A stretch of 64,000 nt of DNA, taken from the NCBI GenBank assembly GCA_051251595.1, contig JBPOFA010000003.1, forward strand, positions 310,001 to 374,000, read 5' to 3'. Numbering within the stretch: position 1 is the first letter of the stretch; the number at the start of each line of letters is the position of its first letter. Source of the DNA: NORP110 sp051251595 (lineage in GTDB: Bacteria; Pseudomonadota; Alphaproteobacteria; Rhodobacterales; Rhodobacteraceae). Below are positions 25,887 through 34,138 of the stretch, piece after piece. Position numbers and translations under genes: made by a program. The notes beneath the pieces are model-generated. The model was given only the letters and a program-made list of their open reading frames with translations, had not been told where the DNA came from and made no database searches.

Positions 25887-26519
25887 ATGCAGAAACATTT
25901 TACTTTGGTGGATCATCCACTGGTTCAGCACAAGCTGACCATCATGCGGGACAAAGAGACTTCGACAAACAGCTTCCGTCGATTGCTGCGCGAAATCAGC
26001 CAGCTTTTGGCCTATGAAATCACGCGAGAGCTGGAAATGACCACCCGGCCAATCGAAACACCGATTTGCCCGATGGATGCGCCTACGATTGATGGCAAAA
26101 AGCTTGCCCTTATTTCCATTCTGCGGGCCGGAAATGGGCTGCTTGATGGTGTGCTTGAACTGATCCCTGCGGCGCGGGTCGGTTTTGTTGGCCTCTATCG
26201 CGACGAAGAAACACTGCAACCCGTGCAGTATTACTACAAAGTGCCCTCTGATCTGGGGTCACGGCTGGTGATTGCGGTTGATCCGATGCTGGCCACCGGC
26301 AACAGTTCTGTGGCGGCGATTGATCTGCTCAAGAAATCCGGGGCCAAGAATATCCGCTTCATGTGCCTGCTTGCAGCACCCGAAGGCGTGGCCCGGATGA
26401 AAGAGGCGCATCCCGATGTGCCGATCGTCACAGCCGCTTTGGATGAAAAGCTAAATGACCTTGGATATATCGTTCCGGGACTAGGGGATGCGGGTGACCG
26501 CATGTTTGGCACTAAATAG
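25887..26519 (+). CDS. upp: Uracil phosphoribosyltransferase
   Basis: Makes UMP from uracil and PRPP. The 210-residue product starts MQKHFTLVDHPLVQHKL, the standard Upp N-terminus, preceded by AAGGCAGG. LYRDEETLQPVQYYYKVP and the PRPP loop VDPMLATGNSSVAAI (near residue 131) are intact, as is the C-terminal VPGLGDAGDRMFGTK. Last gene of the salvage operon. Confidence 0.97.
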   Translation: MQKHFTLVDHPLVQHKLTIMRDKETSTNSFRRLLREISQLLAYEITRELEMTTRPIETPICPMDAPTIDGKKLALISILRAGNGLLDGVLELIPAARVGFVGLYRDEETLQPVQYYYKVPSDLGSRLVIAVDPMLATGNSSVAAIDLLKKSGAKNIRFMCLLAAPEGVARMKEAHPDVPIVTAALDEKLNDLGYIVPGLGDAGDRMFGTK

Positions 26520-26549
26520 CACGGAATCGCTTTACACCCCTGCGCCGTT

Positions 26550-26568
26550 CCTGCATCTTTGATGCAGG
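26550..26568 (+). terminator. Hairpin after upp
   Basis: CCTGCATC and GATGCAGG pair around a TTT loop, 31 bases after the upp stop and 18 before the next ATG. The following TATTGTG is not a true U tract, so it may be an attenuator or mRNA end rather than a strong terminator. Confidence 0.4.
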
Positions 26569-26586
26569 TATTGTGTGGGGGCACAA

Positions 26587-27450
26587 ATGCAATTTTCGAC
26601 ATCCATTCTGGCAACATCATTGTTTTTCGCAGCAATCGGCTCTGCCGCCGTAGCGCAAGGGAATGAACCTGCGGAAATTCCACCGGCAAGCTACTCCGGC
26701 AAACAATATGTCGACAGCAATGGCTGCGTTTTTGTCCGGGCCGGCTTTGATGGAAACGTGGTTTGGGTCCCCCGCGTCACGCGCGACCGGAAAATGCTGT
26801 GCGGTTTCAAACCAACGGAAACGGCTGCAGCGGCGCCCAAAGCGGCAACGGCCAGCTCTCCTAAAACTGAAATGGCAGCGGCCCCCGTTATCACGGCTCC
26901 GGTTGCGGCAACGCCAGTGACCACGGCAAGCGCCGCTGCGCCGCGTCGGCAGGTTTTGCAACCCGCGACCCCGACGCAGGCCTCTCCGGTCTCTTTTGTC
27001 GTTCCAAAAGGCTATAAGGTGGTGTGGGATGACGGGCGTTTGAACCCGGATCGTGGCCCGCGTAATGCCGCCGACACAGAGCGTATGAACCAAATTTGGA
27101 CGCAAACCGTGCCGCGCCGCCTGATCAAGAACCCTGAGACCCAGGTTCAGGTTTCATCCAAGTCTTATGTGGCAGAAACGCCAATTGGGGCCGCGCCCAA
27201 GGCGCTGTCACGCAAAGAGGTTTCCCAACACTATGTTCAGGTTGCCGCCTATGCGGATCCCGCAGGCGTCAAGGCCGCGGTGGCGCGCTTGCGCAAACAC
27301 GGTCTGCCGGCCGGAATTGCGCATCGTTCTAGCAAAGGGCAAAGCTACACGATGGTCATGGCGGGCCCTTTTGCCAACCGGGATGCATTAGAAACTGGCC
27401 TGCAACAGGTTCAAAGCGCGGGTTTTTCAACCGCATATATCCGCAAGTAA
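26587..27450 (+). CDS. Secreted SPOR-domain protein
   Basis: 287 residues. A signal peptide (about 1-23, ending ATSLFFAAIGSAAVA) leads to a short Cys-containing globular part (YVDSNGCVFVRAGFDG; KMLCGFKP). An Ala/Pro/Thr-rich linker of about 60 residues follows, and a C-terminal SPOR domain (HYVQVAAYADPAGVKAAVA near 218 and SYTMVMAGPFANRDALE). SPOR domains bind denuded septal peptidoglycan, so a role in cell division or wall turnover is likely. GGGGGCACAA precedes the ATG. Confidence 0.85.
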   Translation: MQFSTSILATSLFFAAIGSAAVAQGNEPAEIPPASYSGKQYVDSNGCVFVRAGFDGNVVWVPRVTRDRKMLCGFKPTETAAAAPKAATASSPKTEMAAAPVITAPVAATPVTTASAAAPRRQVLQPATPTQASPVSFVVPKGYKVVWDDGRLNPDRGPRNAADTERMNQIWTQTVPRRLIKNPETQVQVSSKSYVAETPIGAAPKALSRKEVSQHYVQVAAYADPAGVKAAVARLRKHGLPAGIAHRSSKGQSYTMVMAGPFANRDALETGLQQVQSAGFSTAYIRK

Positions 27451-27455
27451 GCAGC

Positions 27456-28472
27456 CTATTCGCCGCAGATCCCCTGAAGACTGACCCATTCCGCATCTGT
27501 TAGCAGTTGATGGGATTGCGCTGGCGTGACGGGATCGGCCTCTATCAGGCCAATGGTCTCTTCGCCCGACACATCAATCGCATAAGCATAGGGCGAAGAG
27601 GGGACAGAGGCCGCTCTGAAACGGGCCAACAAATCCTGGTCCGGGACGGGTGGCGAATTTGTGGTCAGCAGGCTTTCCGAATAACTGTCCAAGGCCTCAT
27701 CCGGGATGTTGCCTGTGGTTAACAGCTTGAACGACGCGGCCAACCCGGCAGAGCGCAACAATGTCAGCAAGGGGTCCTGCTGTTTGGCGCTTTCATCTTC
27801 GGCCAAAATGAACCCGGCGACGACTTCGGGCCCTTCGAAATCCTCGACGGTGGCTCGATTCAAAAGCACGATTTTGCCGGGCAAATGGTTGGAGCTCTGC
27901 ACGCCAGCCGCAAGGATCACCAGACGCCCGCCGTCATTGCCCAACAGATGGTCATGCAGTTGCCCAAGCGCCTGCACCCCTAATTCTTCGTCACAGGGTT
28001 TGCCTGCCACGCGTCGAATATTGGTCAAAAGATCCTCGCCAATGGATTTGCGTTTGGATGCTGGCACGACAGAGGCCGTGTAATCCACCATGGCACCGGG
28101 CAGCCAGAACACTGCCAGTGCGACCAAAATCAGAACGATTGCGCTGATAACAGTAGAGCGAAGGCGCCCAGGATGCGGTCGGCGTCGTTCTATTGCCGCC
28201 TGAACCTTTTCGATGGCGCGGATCAAAGTTTCGTCTGAGATTTCCAGCATTTCCGTGGCATCGTCGCCGGGGCGATACAGCGCGGGGCGTTTGCCAGGGT
28301 TGATCCGTTCGACGGCCGGAAGCGACCAATGCGCAATCGCGGTGTCGTTCTGGTCTGAAATGGTCAAAGACGCATCGCCAAGCGACACAATGACATCGCG
28401 TCTCTGAGCCTCGTCAGAGGCCCGCCATACGCCCAGGCATTCTAGCCTTTCGAAATCTTTAAGTGCTGTCAT
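27456..28472 (-). CDS. Membrane protein with degenerate M48 metalloprotease-like domain
   Basis: 338 residues. The first ~85 resemble the small N-terminal beta domain seen before some membrane M48 proteases (VIVSLGDASLTISDQNDTA). A membrane helix spans about 103-122. The rest follows the M48 pattern: VILAAGVQSSNHLPGKIVLL corresponds to the strand before the active helix. The helix itself reads EVVAGFILAEDES where an HExxH zinc motif is expected. With no His pair, catalysis is unlikely. I read it as a pseudo-enzyme, not a broken gene, since the frame is intact and starts cleanly. Function unknown. Confidence 0.55.
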   Translation of the reverse strand: MTALKDFERLECLGVWRASDEAQRRDVIVSLGDASLTISDQNDTAIAHWSLPAVERINPGKRPALYRPGDDATEMLEISDETLIRAIEKVQAAIERRRPHPGRLRSTVISAIVLILVALAVFWLPGAMVDYTASVVPASKRKSIGEDLLTNIRRVAGKPCDEELGVQALGQLHDHLLGNDGGRLVILAAGVQSSNHLPGKIVLLNRATVEDFEGPEVVAGFILAEDESAKQQDPLLTLLRSAGLAASFKLLTTGNIPDEALDSYSESLLTTNSPPVPDQDLLARFRAASVPSSPYAYAIDVSGEETIGLIEADPVTPAQSHQLLTDAEWVSLQGICGE

Positions 28473-28663
28473 TGGCCGACTTTGGCTCTGCTCGTTATGT
28501 TTGCTTACGGCAGGTTAACGAAGGACTTCCGATCCGACAACGCCAGAGCGGCAAACCAAGGCAGCCAACTGAAAGTTTTTGTGTTTTGGCGCGGGGCGGG
28601 GGCGCGGTTGCCCCCAATATGCACCCTGTGGCCAGCCCCCCAAAATTCGATTAGCGTGCCCGT

Positions 28664-29311
28664 ATGATTATTTCTCGTGGCCGTCGCTATATCTTTGTTC
28701 ACATTCCCAAGACTGGTGGAACATCTTTGTCCCTGGCCTTGGAAGATCGCGCGATGAAGGATGACATCTTGATCGGTGACACGCCCAAGGCCACGCAAAG
28801 GCGCAAACGACTGAAGGCCATGACCCCCGAGGGCCGATTGTGGAAACATTCTGGCCTACGCGATATTGCCGGGGTGTTAAGCGACGAAGAGATTGCAGAT
28901 TTCTTCGTCGTAACCCTTGTGCGCAACCCCTGGGATCGCATGGTCAGCTATTATCACTGGTTGCGGGAACAAAACTGGGACCACGCAGCAGTTTCGTTGG
29001 CCAAATCCACCGCTTTTTCCGATTTTATTGCGCATGCTGACACGCAAAGCTCTATCAAGGGTGCAAACTATGCCAGCTATGTCACCGACCGCCATGGGGC
29101 AGAGCAGTGCGATCTTTTCGTAAAACTCGAAGATTTGGCGAATGGCTTATCCGCGTTCGAAGACCATTTGGGGTTCTCCCTAGGCAAGGTCGGGCGCATG
29201 AATAGGTCCGATCGCAATCCGGATTACCGCGTCTATTACGATGACCAAACGGCGGAGGCGGTTGCGCGGTTCTGCGCCGCTGATATCAAACGGTTCGATT
29301 ATTCATTTTGA
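28664..29311 (+). CDS. Sulfotransferase family 2 protein
   Basis: 215 residues. The PAPS 5'-phosphosulfate loop reads FVHIPKTGGTSLSLAL (about 11-26) and the 3'-phosphate motif TLVRNPWDRMVSYYHWL near 84-100, which are the marks of carbohydrate/heparan-type sulfotransferases. It would transfer sulfate to a polysaccharide, lipid or small acceptor. The ribosome site is weak. Roseobacters often keep several such genes beside glycan genes; here none is adjacent. Confidence 0.85.
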   Translation: MIISRGRRYIFVHIPKTGGTSLSLALEDRAMKDDILIGDTPKATQRRKRLKAMTPEGRLWKHSGLRDIAGVLSDEEIADFFVVTLVRNPWDRMVSYYHWLREQNWDHAAVSLAKSTAFSDFIAHADTQSSIKGANYASYVTDRHGAEQCDLFVKLEDLANGLSAFEDHLGFSLGKVGRMNRSDRNPDYRVYYDDQTAEAVARFCAADIKRFDYSF

Positions 29312-29383
29312 TGAGGGGGGCAATCGGGCCCAAAGCGTCAGGCAGGCCATCGATTTGGCGCAGGACAGGGCGGACTATCCCCT

Positions 29384-29848
29384 TTAGTGCAAAACCCGCG
29401 ATACTGGATATGTCGTAACATGTGGTGCCGTCATGTCGAAACGGGACCATCCGGTAAAGTCTTTGTAGGCAAATTGCTGATATTCAACCATTTCGACCTT
29501 TTTGCCCGCAGGTTCATTCACACAAAAATACCGGGCCACAGATTGCTGGGGCAGTTTGAGGTCGCTTGTGTAATAATTCCACCGAACCTTAATCGAAAAC
29601 CGCCCCTGATCTTTCAACTGCCCGTCCAGGGGCGTTCCTTTGATCAGTCGAACGTCATCTTCTAAAAGGCGTTTGCGAAACGCGCCCAGGGCACTGCGCA
29701 ATTCGTCGTGCCCGTCGATCAGGATTGCCCTTCCATCCAGGAACAATGGCATGACGTCTTGATAGCAAGATAAGATACCATTGAATTTTCCAGACAGCAG
29801 GCACTTTCCATGCAAATCCAGCAAATCCTGCAACATACGGTTTTTCAT
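29384..29848 (-). CDS. NTF2-like (SnoaL-type) small protein
   Basis: 154 residues with the cone-shaped NTF2-like pattern: N-terminal helices (LLDLHGKCLLSGKFNGILSC) then strands through VRWNYYTSDLKLPQQSVA and YFCVNEPAGKKVEMVEYQQF. No catalytic residues can be assigned. It lies 21 bases after the cupin gene on the same strand and is probably co-transcribed. Product and start are reasonable; function unknown. Confidence 0.6.
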   Translation of the reverse strand: MKNRMLQDLLDLHGKCLLSGKFNGILSCYQDVMPLFLDGRAILIDGHDELRSALGAFRKRLLEDDVRLIKGTPLDGQLKDQGRFSIKVRWNYYTSDLKLPQQSVARYFCVNEPAGKKVEMVEYQQFAYKDFTGWSRFDMTAPHVTTYPVSRVLH

Positions 29849-29869
29849 CCTACAAACTTTCGTATCGCC

Positions 29870-30328
29870 TTAGATGGGGCTGCCGTCTTTTCGCGTAAAT
29901 TTCGATGTCCCATCCGTCTGTTCTACTTTCAAATCTATGTCGGAATAATACGCCAACTCATACTCACTTCGCGTACCAACCACTAAGAATTTTCCTTCCT
30001 GCCCAGAATTATTGGCAATTGTATGGCCATTTTCGTCGTCTGCAGGGAACGCACAACACTCTCCCTCAGCAAGAGCAGTCTCGCCGGTGTCATCGATCAA
30101 TGTCAATTCCCCAGAAATGACTATGACAAATTCGTCCTGATGCGTGTGCCAGTGGCGCAAAGACGATCTGCCGCCCGGTTGCAGAATAACAATGTTTGCG
30201 CCGAATTGGGTAAGGCCGCCTGCGTCGCCGACGCGCAAAGAACTGCGTTTTTCAAAGCCCTTGGCGTAGCGTTCCGGATAGGCAGAACCGGTGCGCAAGG
30301 GCAAACTGTCGAGGTCGATCTTGGGCAT
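29870..30328 (-). CDS. Single-domain cupin protein
   Basis: 152 residues with cupin motif 1 as LRHWHTHQDEFVIVISGELT (two His, one Glu as metal ligands, about residues 57-76) and motif 2 as CCAFPADDENGHTIAN with the final His. This is a complete metal site. Similar stand-alone cupins are annotated as putative isomerases or dioxygenases. The gene precedes the NTF2-like gene on the same strand. Confidence 0.8.
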   Translation of the reverse strand: MPKIDLDSLPLRTGSAYPERYAKGFEKRSSLRVGDAGGLTQFGANIVILQPGGRSSLRHWHTHQDEFVIVISGELTLIDDTGETALAEGECCAFPADDENGHTIANNSGQEGKFLVVGTRSEYELAYYSDIDLKVEQTDGTSKFTRKDGSPI

Positions 30329-30500
30329 CCGTGCTGTCTCTCTTCCGGTCAGTGGGCGCGCTTAACGTCTTGGGTAGTTTGGCAGGCTTCATGACATATG
30401 CAAGAAAAAGACACGCCGCGCATTTTCGCGGGCGTGCCTTTGTCAGTTTCAGAGAGGGGAACGCTGGCGCCAGATTGGCGGCAGGACGGGCAAAAAGCCG

Positions 30501-31136
30501 TCAGGCGCGATCGGCCGGGGACCCAGGCATCAGTTCGTAGGGATGCTTCCAGCCGGGCTGCGCTGCGATGCGGTCCAGCCAGGCATCAATATTTGGATAC
30601 TCTGTGCGGTCGAAATTGAAGGGTTCTTCGTAGAAAAGGTATCCGCAACAAGCGATGTCGGCCAAGGTGATCCGATCTCCGACAAGCCAGCTTTTCCCCG
30701 CCAATGCCTTATCCAGTACCTTTAGCGCGCCATGCAGACGGCCTGTCTGAAACGCGATGACGTCTGGGGGAACCTTGCCCTTTGGGGCGAAATTCATCAA
30801 AAACCGCAAATTCCCGGCCTGAGAGGACATCTTGTGATTGTCCCAAAACATCCACCGCAAAATCTCGCGCCGTTGCGCGGCACTTTGCCCACCCAGCTTT
30901 CCGGATTTGGAACTGACGTAATCCTGAATCACGCCAGATTGCGTCAACGTGATGTCACCATCGATCATCACCGGGACTTCGCCCATTTCGTTCAACGCAA
31001 GAAACTCTTCCGTCCGCGCTTCGCCATTGAAAAAGTCAACGTAGACGGGTTGCCAATCCACCTCTGCGAGCTCGAGAGTTAAGGCAGCTTTGTAAGAATT
31101 GCCGCTTTCGCCAAAGCAATACAGTTGAATGGCCAT
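30501..31136 (-). CDS. Glutathione S-transferase
   Basis: 211 residues. The thioredoxin-like N-domain carries CFGESGNSYKAALTLELAEV with a Ser as probable GSH-activating residue, and the SNAIL-like stretch near 64 reads DITLTQSGVIQDY. The helical C-domain contains WLVGDRITLADIACCGYLF. It is a cytosolic detoxification or reductase-type GST of unknown substrate. AGGGGAACATAA precedes the ATG. Confidence 0.87.
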   Translation of the reverse strand: MAIQLYCFGESGNSYKAALTLELAEVDWQPVYVDFFNGEARTEEFLALNEMGEVPVMIDGDITLTQSGVIQDYVSSKSGKLGGQSAAQRREILRWMFWDNHKMSSQAGNLRFLMNFAPKGKVPPDVIAFQTGRLHGALKVLDKALAGKSWLVGDRITLADIACCGYLFYEEPFNFDRTEYPNIDAWLDRIAAQPGWKHPYELMPGSPADRA

Positions 31137-31236
31137 TTATGTTCCCCTGACAACGGCCCAAGCGACCGCCCGTTTGGTTTCGGTTTCAATTCAAACCATA
31201 TCCGGTTTTGTCAGGGCTGCCCACAGCGTTCGGGCT

Positions 31237-31449
31237 TTATCTTTTGCGCGCATCAAGTTCCGAATTAAAAAGCCGCAATCTGTGGGTCAGGTTGTCTTCG
31301 TCGATAACGCTGTTGAAGTTCTCGAACAGGAAAGACAGGGCTTCGCCTTCGTCCAATCCGGCCTCTTCCGAGAATTTCTTCAGTTTGCGATATCCGTCTT
31401 CCGTCATGGCGACGGGGAACCGTCGGGTCAGTCTGAATCTTTTTGGCAT
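31237..31449 (-). CDS. Small ribbon-helix-helix-like protein
   Basis: 70 residues. The pattern RRFPVAMTEDGYRKLKKFSE (a strand then helix) followed by GLDEGEALSFLFENF fits a ribbon-helix-helix DNA-binding fold, with a charged tail ending LRLFNSELDARKR. GGAGGGCGCA precedes the chosen ATG; an earlier ATG four codons upstream is less well placed. A GC-rich hairpin sits just before the ribosome site. No toxin partner is visible beside it. Confidence 0.5.
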   Translation of the reverse strand: MPKRFRLTRRFPVAMTEDGYRKLKKFSEEAGLDEGEALSFLFENFNSVIDEDNLTHRLRLFNSELDARKR

Positions 31450-31466
31450 TGCGCCCTCCACGAATT

Positions 31467-31496
31467 ATCCCCGGCCTGTCCCCACAGACCGGGGAT
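31467..31496 (-). promoter_or_regulatory. Leader hairpin or operator before the RHH gene
   Basis: ATCCCCGG (31467-31474) and CCGGGGAT (31489-31496) are perfect inverted arms around a 14-base loop, 17 bases upstream of the RHH start codon. It could be an autoregulatory operator or a 5' leader structure. Confidence 0.45.
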
Positions 31497-31719
31497 ATGG
31501 CCGTGAGTGACCTCTCCCTTAATTCGTGTTGCCTGCCAAGGCTATTTCTGCTTCGGCTGCGAGGGTGATGCGCCCAAGGTACATCGCAGCGTCGCTGTGT
31601 TGGGGGCTTGCAGATGGCCGCGCCAGTTGCCCCGTTCGGTCGCGGCCCGCCCGGTTGAACCACAGTGTTCTTGTGGATCCCGGATGTGCTGATCTTGGGT
31701 GTTTCATGGTGTCGAAGTC
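31497..31719. other. Non-coding gap before the RHH gene
   Basis: Part of the ~340-base space between the RHH start and the MerR stop. I see no supported gene; a minus-strand frame here has no ribosome site and unconvincing composition. Promoter elements for the RHH gene are expected here but none is clear by eye. Confidence 0.6.
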
Positions 31720-31786
31720 CAAAGAACGGCGTGAATAAATCGCGTTTCGCAGTGCTGCAAGGCGCATTTATTCCGCCAGTTCTTTG
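31720..31786 (-). repeat. Long imperfect inverted repeat after the MerR gene
   Basis: CAAAGAACGGCGTGAATAAA (from 31720) pairs with the complement of TTTATTCCGCCAGTTCTTTG (to 31786), with one single-base bulge in each arm and a 16-base loop. About 20 paired bases. It begins four bases after the stop of the MerR gene. There is no U tract, so it may be an mRNA-end structure or a miniature element end pair. Confidence 0.65.
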
Positions 31787-31789
31787 TCA

Positions 31790-32185
31790 TTAGGCCGCAT
31801 GGGAATTGGAAAACGACTTCATCATTTCCTCGCCCCAGGCAAGGTCGTTCTTCAAATCCTGGATCGCAGTGTCGAGCTCTTCTCTTTGTGCGATCAGGGC
31901 CTGCAATCTTTCCGTCGCGACCGCGTAGGTACGGCGGATTTGCGTTTCTTGCTGGTCGCCAAGATCATAAAGATCCAGCAATTGGCGAATGTCTTCCAGC
32001 GAAAATCCAAAGCGTTTTCCGCGTAGGATTAATTTCAAACGTGCACGGTCGCGATTGGTGAACAACCGTTTCTGGCCTTCCCGGATCGGGAACAAAAGTT
32101 CTTTCGCTTCGTAGAAACGAAGCGTTCTAGGCGTAACCTCGAAGGCGACGCACATCTCGCGAATTGTCATAACCTCAGTGGTCAT
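31790..32185 (-). CDS. MerR family transcriptional regulator
   Basis: 131 residues. N-terminal winged helix: MTIREMCVAFEVTPRTLRFY (about 6-25) and GKRFGFSLEDIRQLLDLYD. A long coiled-coil dimer helix follows (ATERLQALIAQREELDTAIQ). No metal-binding cysteines at the C-terminus, so it does not look like a metal or redox sensor. It is clearly related to the second MerR gene 256 bases upstream. AAAGGAG precedes the ATG. Confidence 0.87.
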   Translation of the reverse strand: MTTEVMTIREMCVAFEVTPRTLRFYEAKELLFPIREGQKRLFTNRDRARLKLILRGKRFGFSLEDIRQLLDLYDLGDQQETQIRRTYAVATERLQALIAQREELDTAIQDLKNDLAWGEEMMKSFSNSHAA

Positions 32186-32323
32186 CGTGAAAGTCTCCTT
32201 TTACGTTTCTTTTTCTTGTTTCCAAAAGGGTTCAAACCCTCAAACATCTCGTTGCGGGCATCAGGTGTGGTTGTTTGGGATTTTTCGCAAGGCCGAAGCG
32301 GGGCAAGAATTTTGTTACGCGGC

Positions 32324-32360
32324 GTCACATTGCAATTTGTATAACTATTGCAATAGTGAC
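32324..32360. promoter_or_regulatory. Inverted repeat between the two MerR genes
   Basis: GTCACATTGCAAT (32324-32336) and ATTGCAATAGTGAC (32347-32360) form an inverted repeat with one extra base in the right arm. It lies about 140 bases upstream of the downstream MerR gene. A regulator-binding site is plausible. Confidence 0.5.
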
Positions 32361-32441
32361 GTTACGGAATGCGCAACATTATTCGTCGTATTTGTGGCAA
32401 TTTTGGCGGGGCTTGACCGCGCCTGACCGGGCGCTGGCCGC

Positions 32442-32825
32442 CTATGAAAGCGTGTCGCGGGTTTGATCCCTAAGCGTCGTCAGTTCATCGATTGTTTCAT
32501 TCAGCTTGTCGCGTTGTGCCTTCAGGTCATGAATCTGTCGGTCGGCCCGTTCAATCCAAGCTTTGTGTTGTGCTTGGGTCCCCTGTTGTTCGTACATATC
32601 TAACCATTGGCGGATATCTTCCAGCGAAAACCCAAAGCGTCGCCCGCGCAAAATCAGCTTCATCCGGGCGCGTTCACGTGGCTTGTAGAACCTGCTGCGA
32701 CCTTCTTTGTCGGGGTGCAGCAGTTCTATATACTCATAATATCTCAGCGTTCGGGGGGTTACCTCGAACTGCTCGCACATTTCCTTGAAGGTCAGGCGCG
32801 ACTCACGTGTTTCAATCTCACTCAT
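32442..32825 (-). CDS. MerR family transcriptional regulator (second copy type)
   Basis: 127 residues, paralogous to the MerR protein at 31790-32185: the shared parts include CEQFEVTPRTLRYYEYIELL and LKLILRG/MKLILRG then RRFGFSLEDIRQWLDMYEQ. The C-terminal coiled coil (DRQIHDLKAQRDKLNETIDE) has no cysteines or ligand domain. Proteins of this short type in alphaproteobacteria are often found near fatty-acid or acyl-CoA genes, but none is adjacent here. Confidence 0.87.
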   Translation of the reverse strand: MSEIETRESRLTFKEMCEQFEVTPRTLRYYEYIELLHPDKEGRSRFYKPRERARMKLILRGRRFGFSLEDIRQWLDMYEQQGTQAQHKAWIERADRQIHDLKAQRDKLNETIDELTTLRDQTRDTLS

Positions 32826-32875
32826 GACGCTAGGTTAACCAATCCGACGGTGCGGATCAAATAACATCACCAGAT

Positions 32876-34033
32876 TTAGTTCATGAAACCCGGTGCCAAG
32901 AAGTAGAAACCATAGGCCACAATAATGGCTGGAATGGTTGAATAGAGTGTCGCATAAATTGCGACGCGTGGATTCAACGCGATTGCTGGAAATAGGGCGT
33001 CGCCGTCATTCGAAATCGCGTTCCCAATCAGGGCAGAGAAGGGGATCATGCCGTTGATGTAAAGCGTCGACACCAGGACCTGCGGGCCACATCCAGGGAT
33101 AAGACCAACCAGAATGGCCATAAGCGGCAGCAGCGGGGCGACGGACTCAAACAGCGTTTTTATGTCCAGCCCTCCGAATGTGGCGGCATAGTCATAGGCC
33201 AGGTAGGCCCCGATTACCCAGACAGAGATAAACACCGTTTCTTCGGTCATGCGCGTCAACGGTTTGTCTTGCAGATTGGTCATGGCCTGCACGGGCGACG
33301 CCGCCCAGGTCAACAGTCCCAGCACGGTCCCGGCCATGGCGATCCAGACCACGGGAATACCCGCAACGGTGTCCATAGAGATCTGTGCCAACTGGGCCCC
33401 GCCCACAACAAGACCGGGTATGGCCAGTATCAGATAGGCATAGTCGCGAAGACGCACGTCTCCGATCAAGGGGGCGACGGTACATTTCTGTGACGCATCC
33501 GGCGTCATGTCGATTTTGTTGAACCGGTCGACGACCCAGCCGGATATGATACCGACCACAAAAGACAGGGGAAGCACCACAAGCGCGGCTTCTGGGCGGG
33601 TCGCGATCAGCAAAAAGGCCGCATCCCCCATGGTTGCGGTCAAAGTTGCGACAACGGCCCCAAACCCGACATTGCCAGAAGAATAGGCCGCGACCACCAC
33701 CACGGCGCCCCCGCATCCAGGTGTTGACCCCAAAAGGGCAGCCAGCGGGACTTGCCATTTCTTGGAATGTTTCAGGGAATACCCGATGTCGAATTTAAAA
33801 AGGCGCTCGGCCCCATAAAACAAAAGCAAGGTCGCTGCCACGAACACAGAGACCTGCGTGTAGGCATCGGTCATCAATTGTCGGGTCAACGCCCCCAGTT
33901 CGCCGGGCGCGATGGCCAGCAGCAAAAACACGATCGCAACCGCCAATCTCTTTGCACGGAAGGGCCCAAGTTTGTCGGTCGCCTCAAACGTGACCTCCAA
34001 TGGGGGCTTTGTTGTTTCTGTGGCTGTGTTCAT
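32876..34033 (-). CDS. Putative manganese transporter, two-repeat membrane protein
   Basis: 385 residues with about 10-11 membrane helices in two halves, each holding a re-entrant motif: AALLGSTPGCGGAVVVVAAY near residue 105 and ILVGLIPGCGPQVLVSTLY near 320. This repeat identifies the family that databases call putative manganese (or arsenic-efflux-like) transporter; I recall it being predicted as MntX in regulon studies of alphaproteobacteria. The start MNTATETTKPP is chosen over an upstream ATG because a Mur/Fur-like box lies between them. Direction of transport cannot be told from sequence. Confidence 0.75.
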   Translation of the reverse strand: MNTATETTKPPLEVTFEATDKLGPFRAKRLAVAIVFLLLAIAPGELGALTRQLMTDAYTQVSVFVAATLLLFYGAERLFKFDIGYSLKHSKKWQVPLAALLGSTPGCGGAVVVVAAYSSGNVGFGAVVATLTATMGDAAFLLIATRPEAALVVLPLSFVVGIISGWVVDRFNKIDMTPDASQKCTVAPLIGDVRLRDYAYLILAIPGLVVGGAQLAQISMDTVAGIPVVWIAMAGTVLGLLTWAASPVQAMTNLQDKPLTRMTEETVFISVWVIGAYLAYDYAATFGGLDIKTLFESVAPLLPLMAILVGLIPGCGPQVLVSTLYINGMIPFSALIGNAISNDGDALFPAIALNPRVAIYATLYSTIPAIIVAYGFYFLAPGFMN

Positions 34034-34046
34034 ATCAAGTTGCTCT

Positions 34047-34067
34047 TGCGAATTATTCTCAATTGCA
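34047..34067 (-). promoter_or_regulatory. Mur/Fur-like box upstream of the manganese-type transporter
   Basis: TGCGAATTATTCTCAATTGCA, read on the plus strand as arms TGCGAATTAT and CTCAATTGCA, is a near-palindrome with the TTCTCA core and TGC/GCA ends of the alphaproteobacterial Mur (manganese-sensing Fur) box. It ends 14 bases before the transporter ATG, where binding would block transcription. Confidence 0.7.
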
Positions 34068-34138
34068 GAAGATAGCACTTGCAGATCAAATGGCAAGGGC
34101 CAATAAAAGTAGGCGACTTGATCCAGACAGGGGCCTTC

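Noticed and set aside
31519..31767. 82-codon minus-strand frame between the RHH and MerR genes
   Set aside because: No ribosome site, Arg/Ser/His-rich composition typical of chance frames, and it runs through the inverted repeat.
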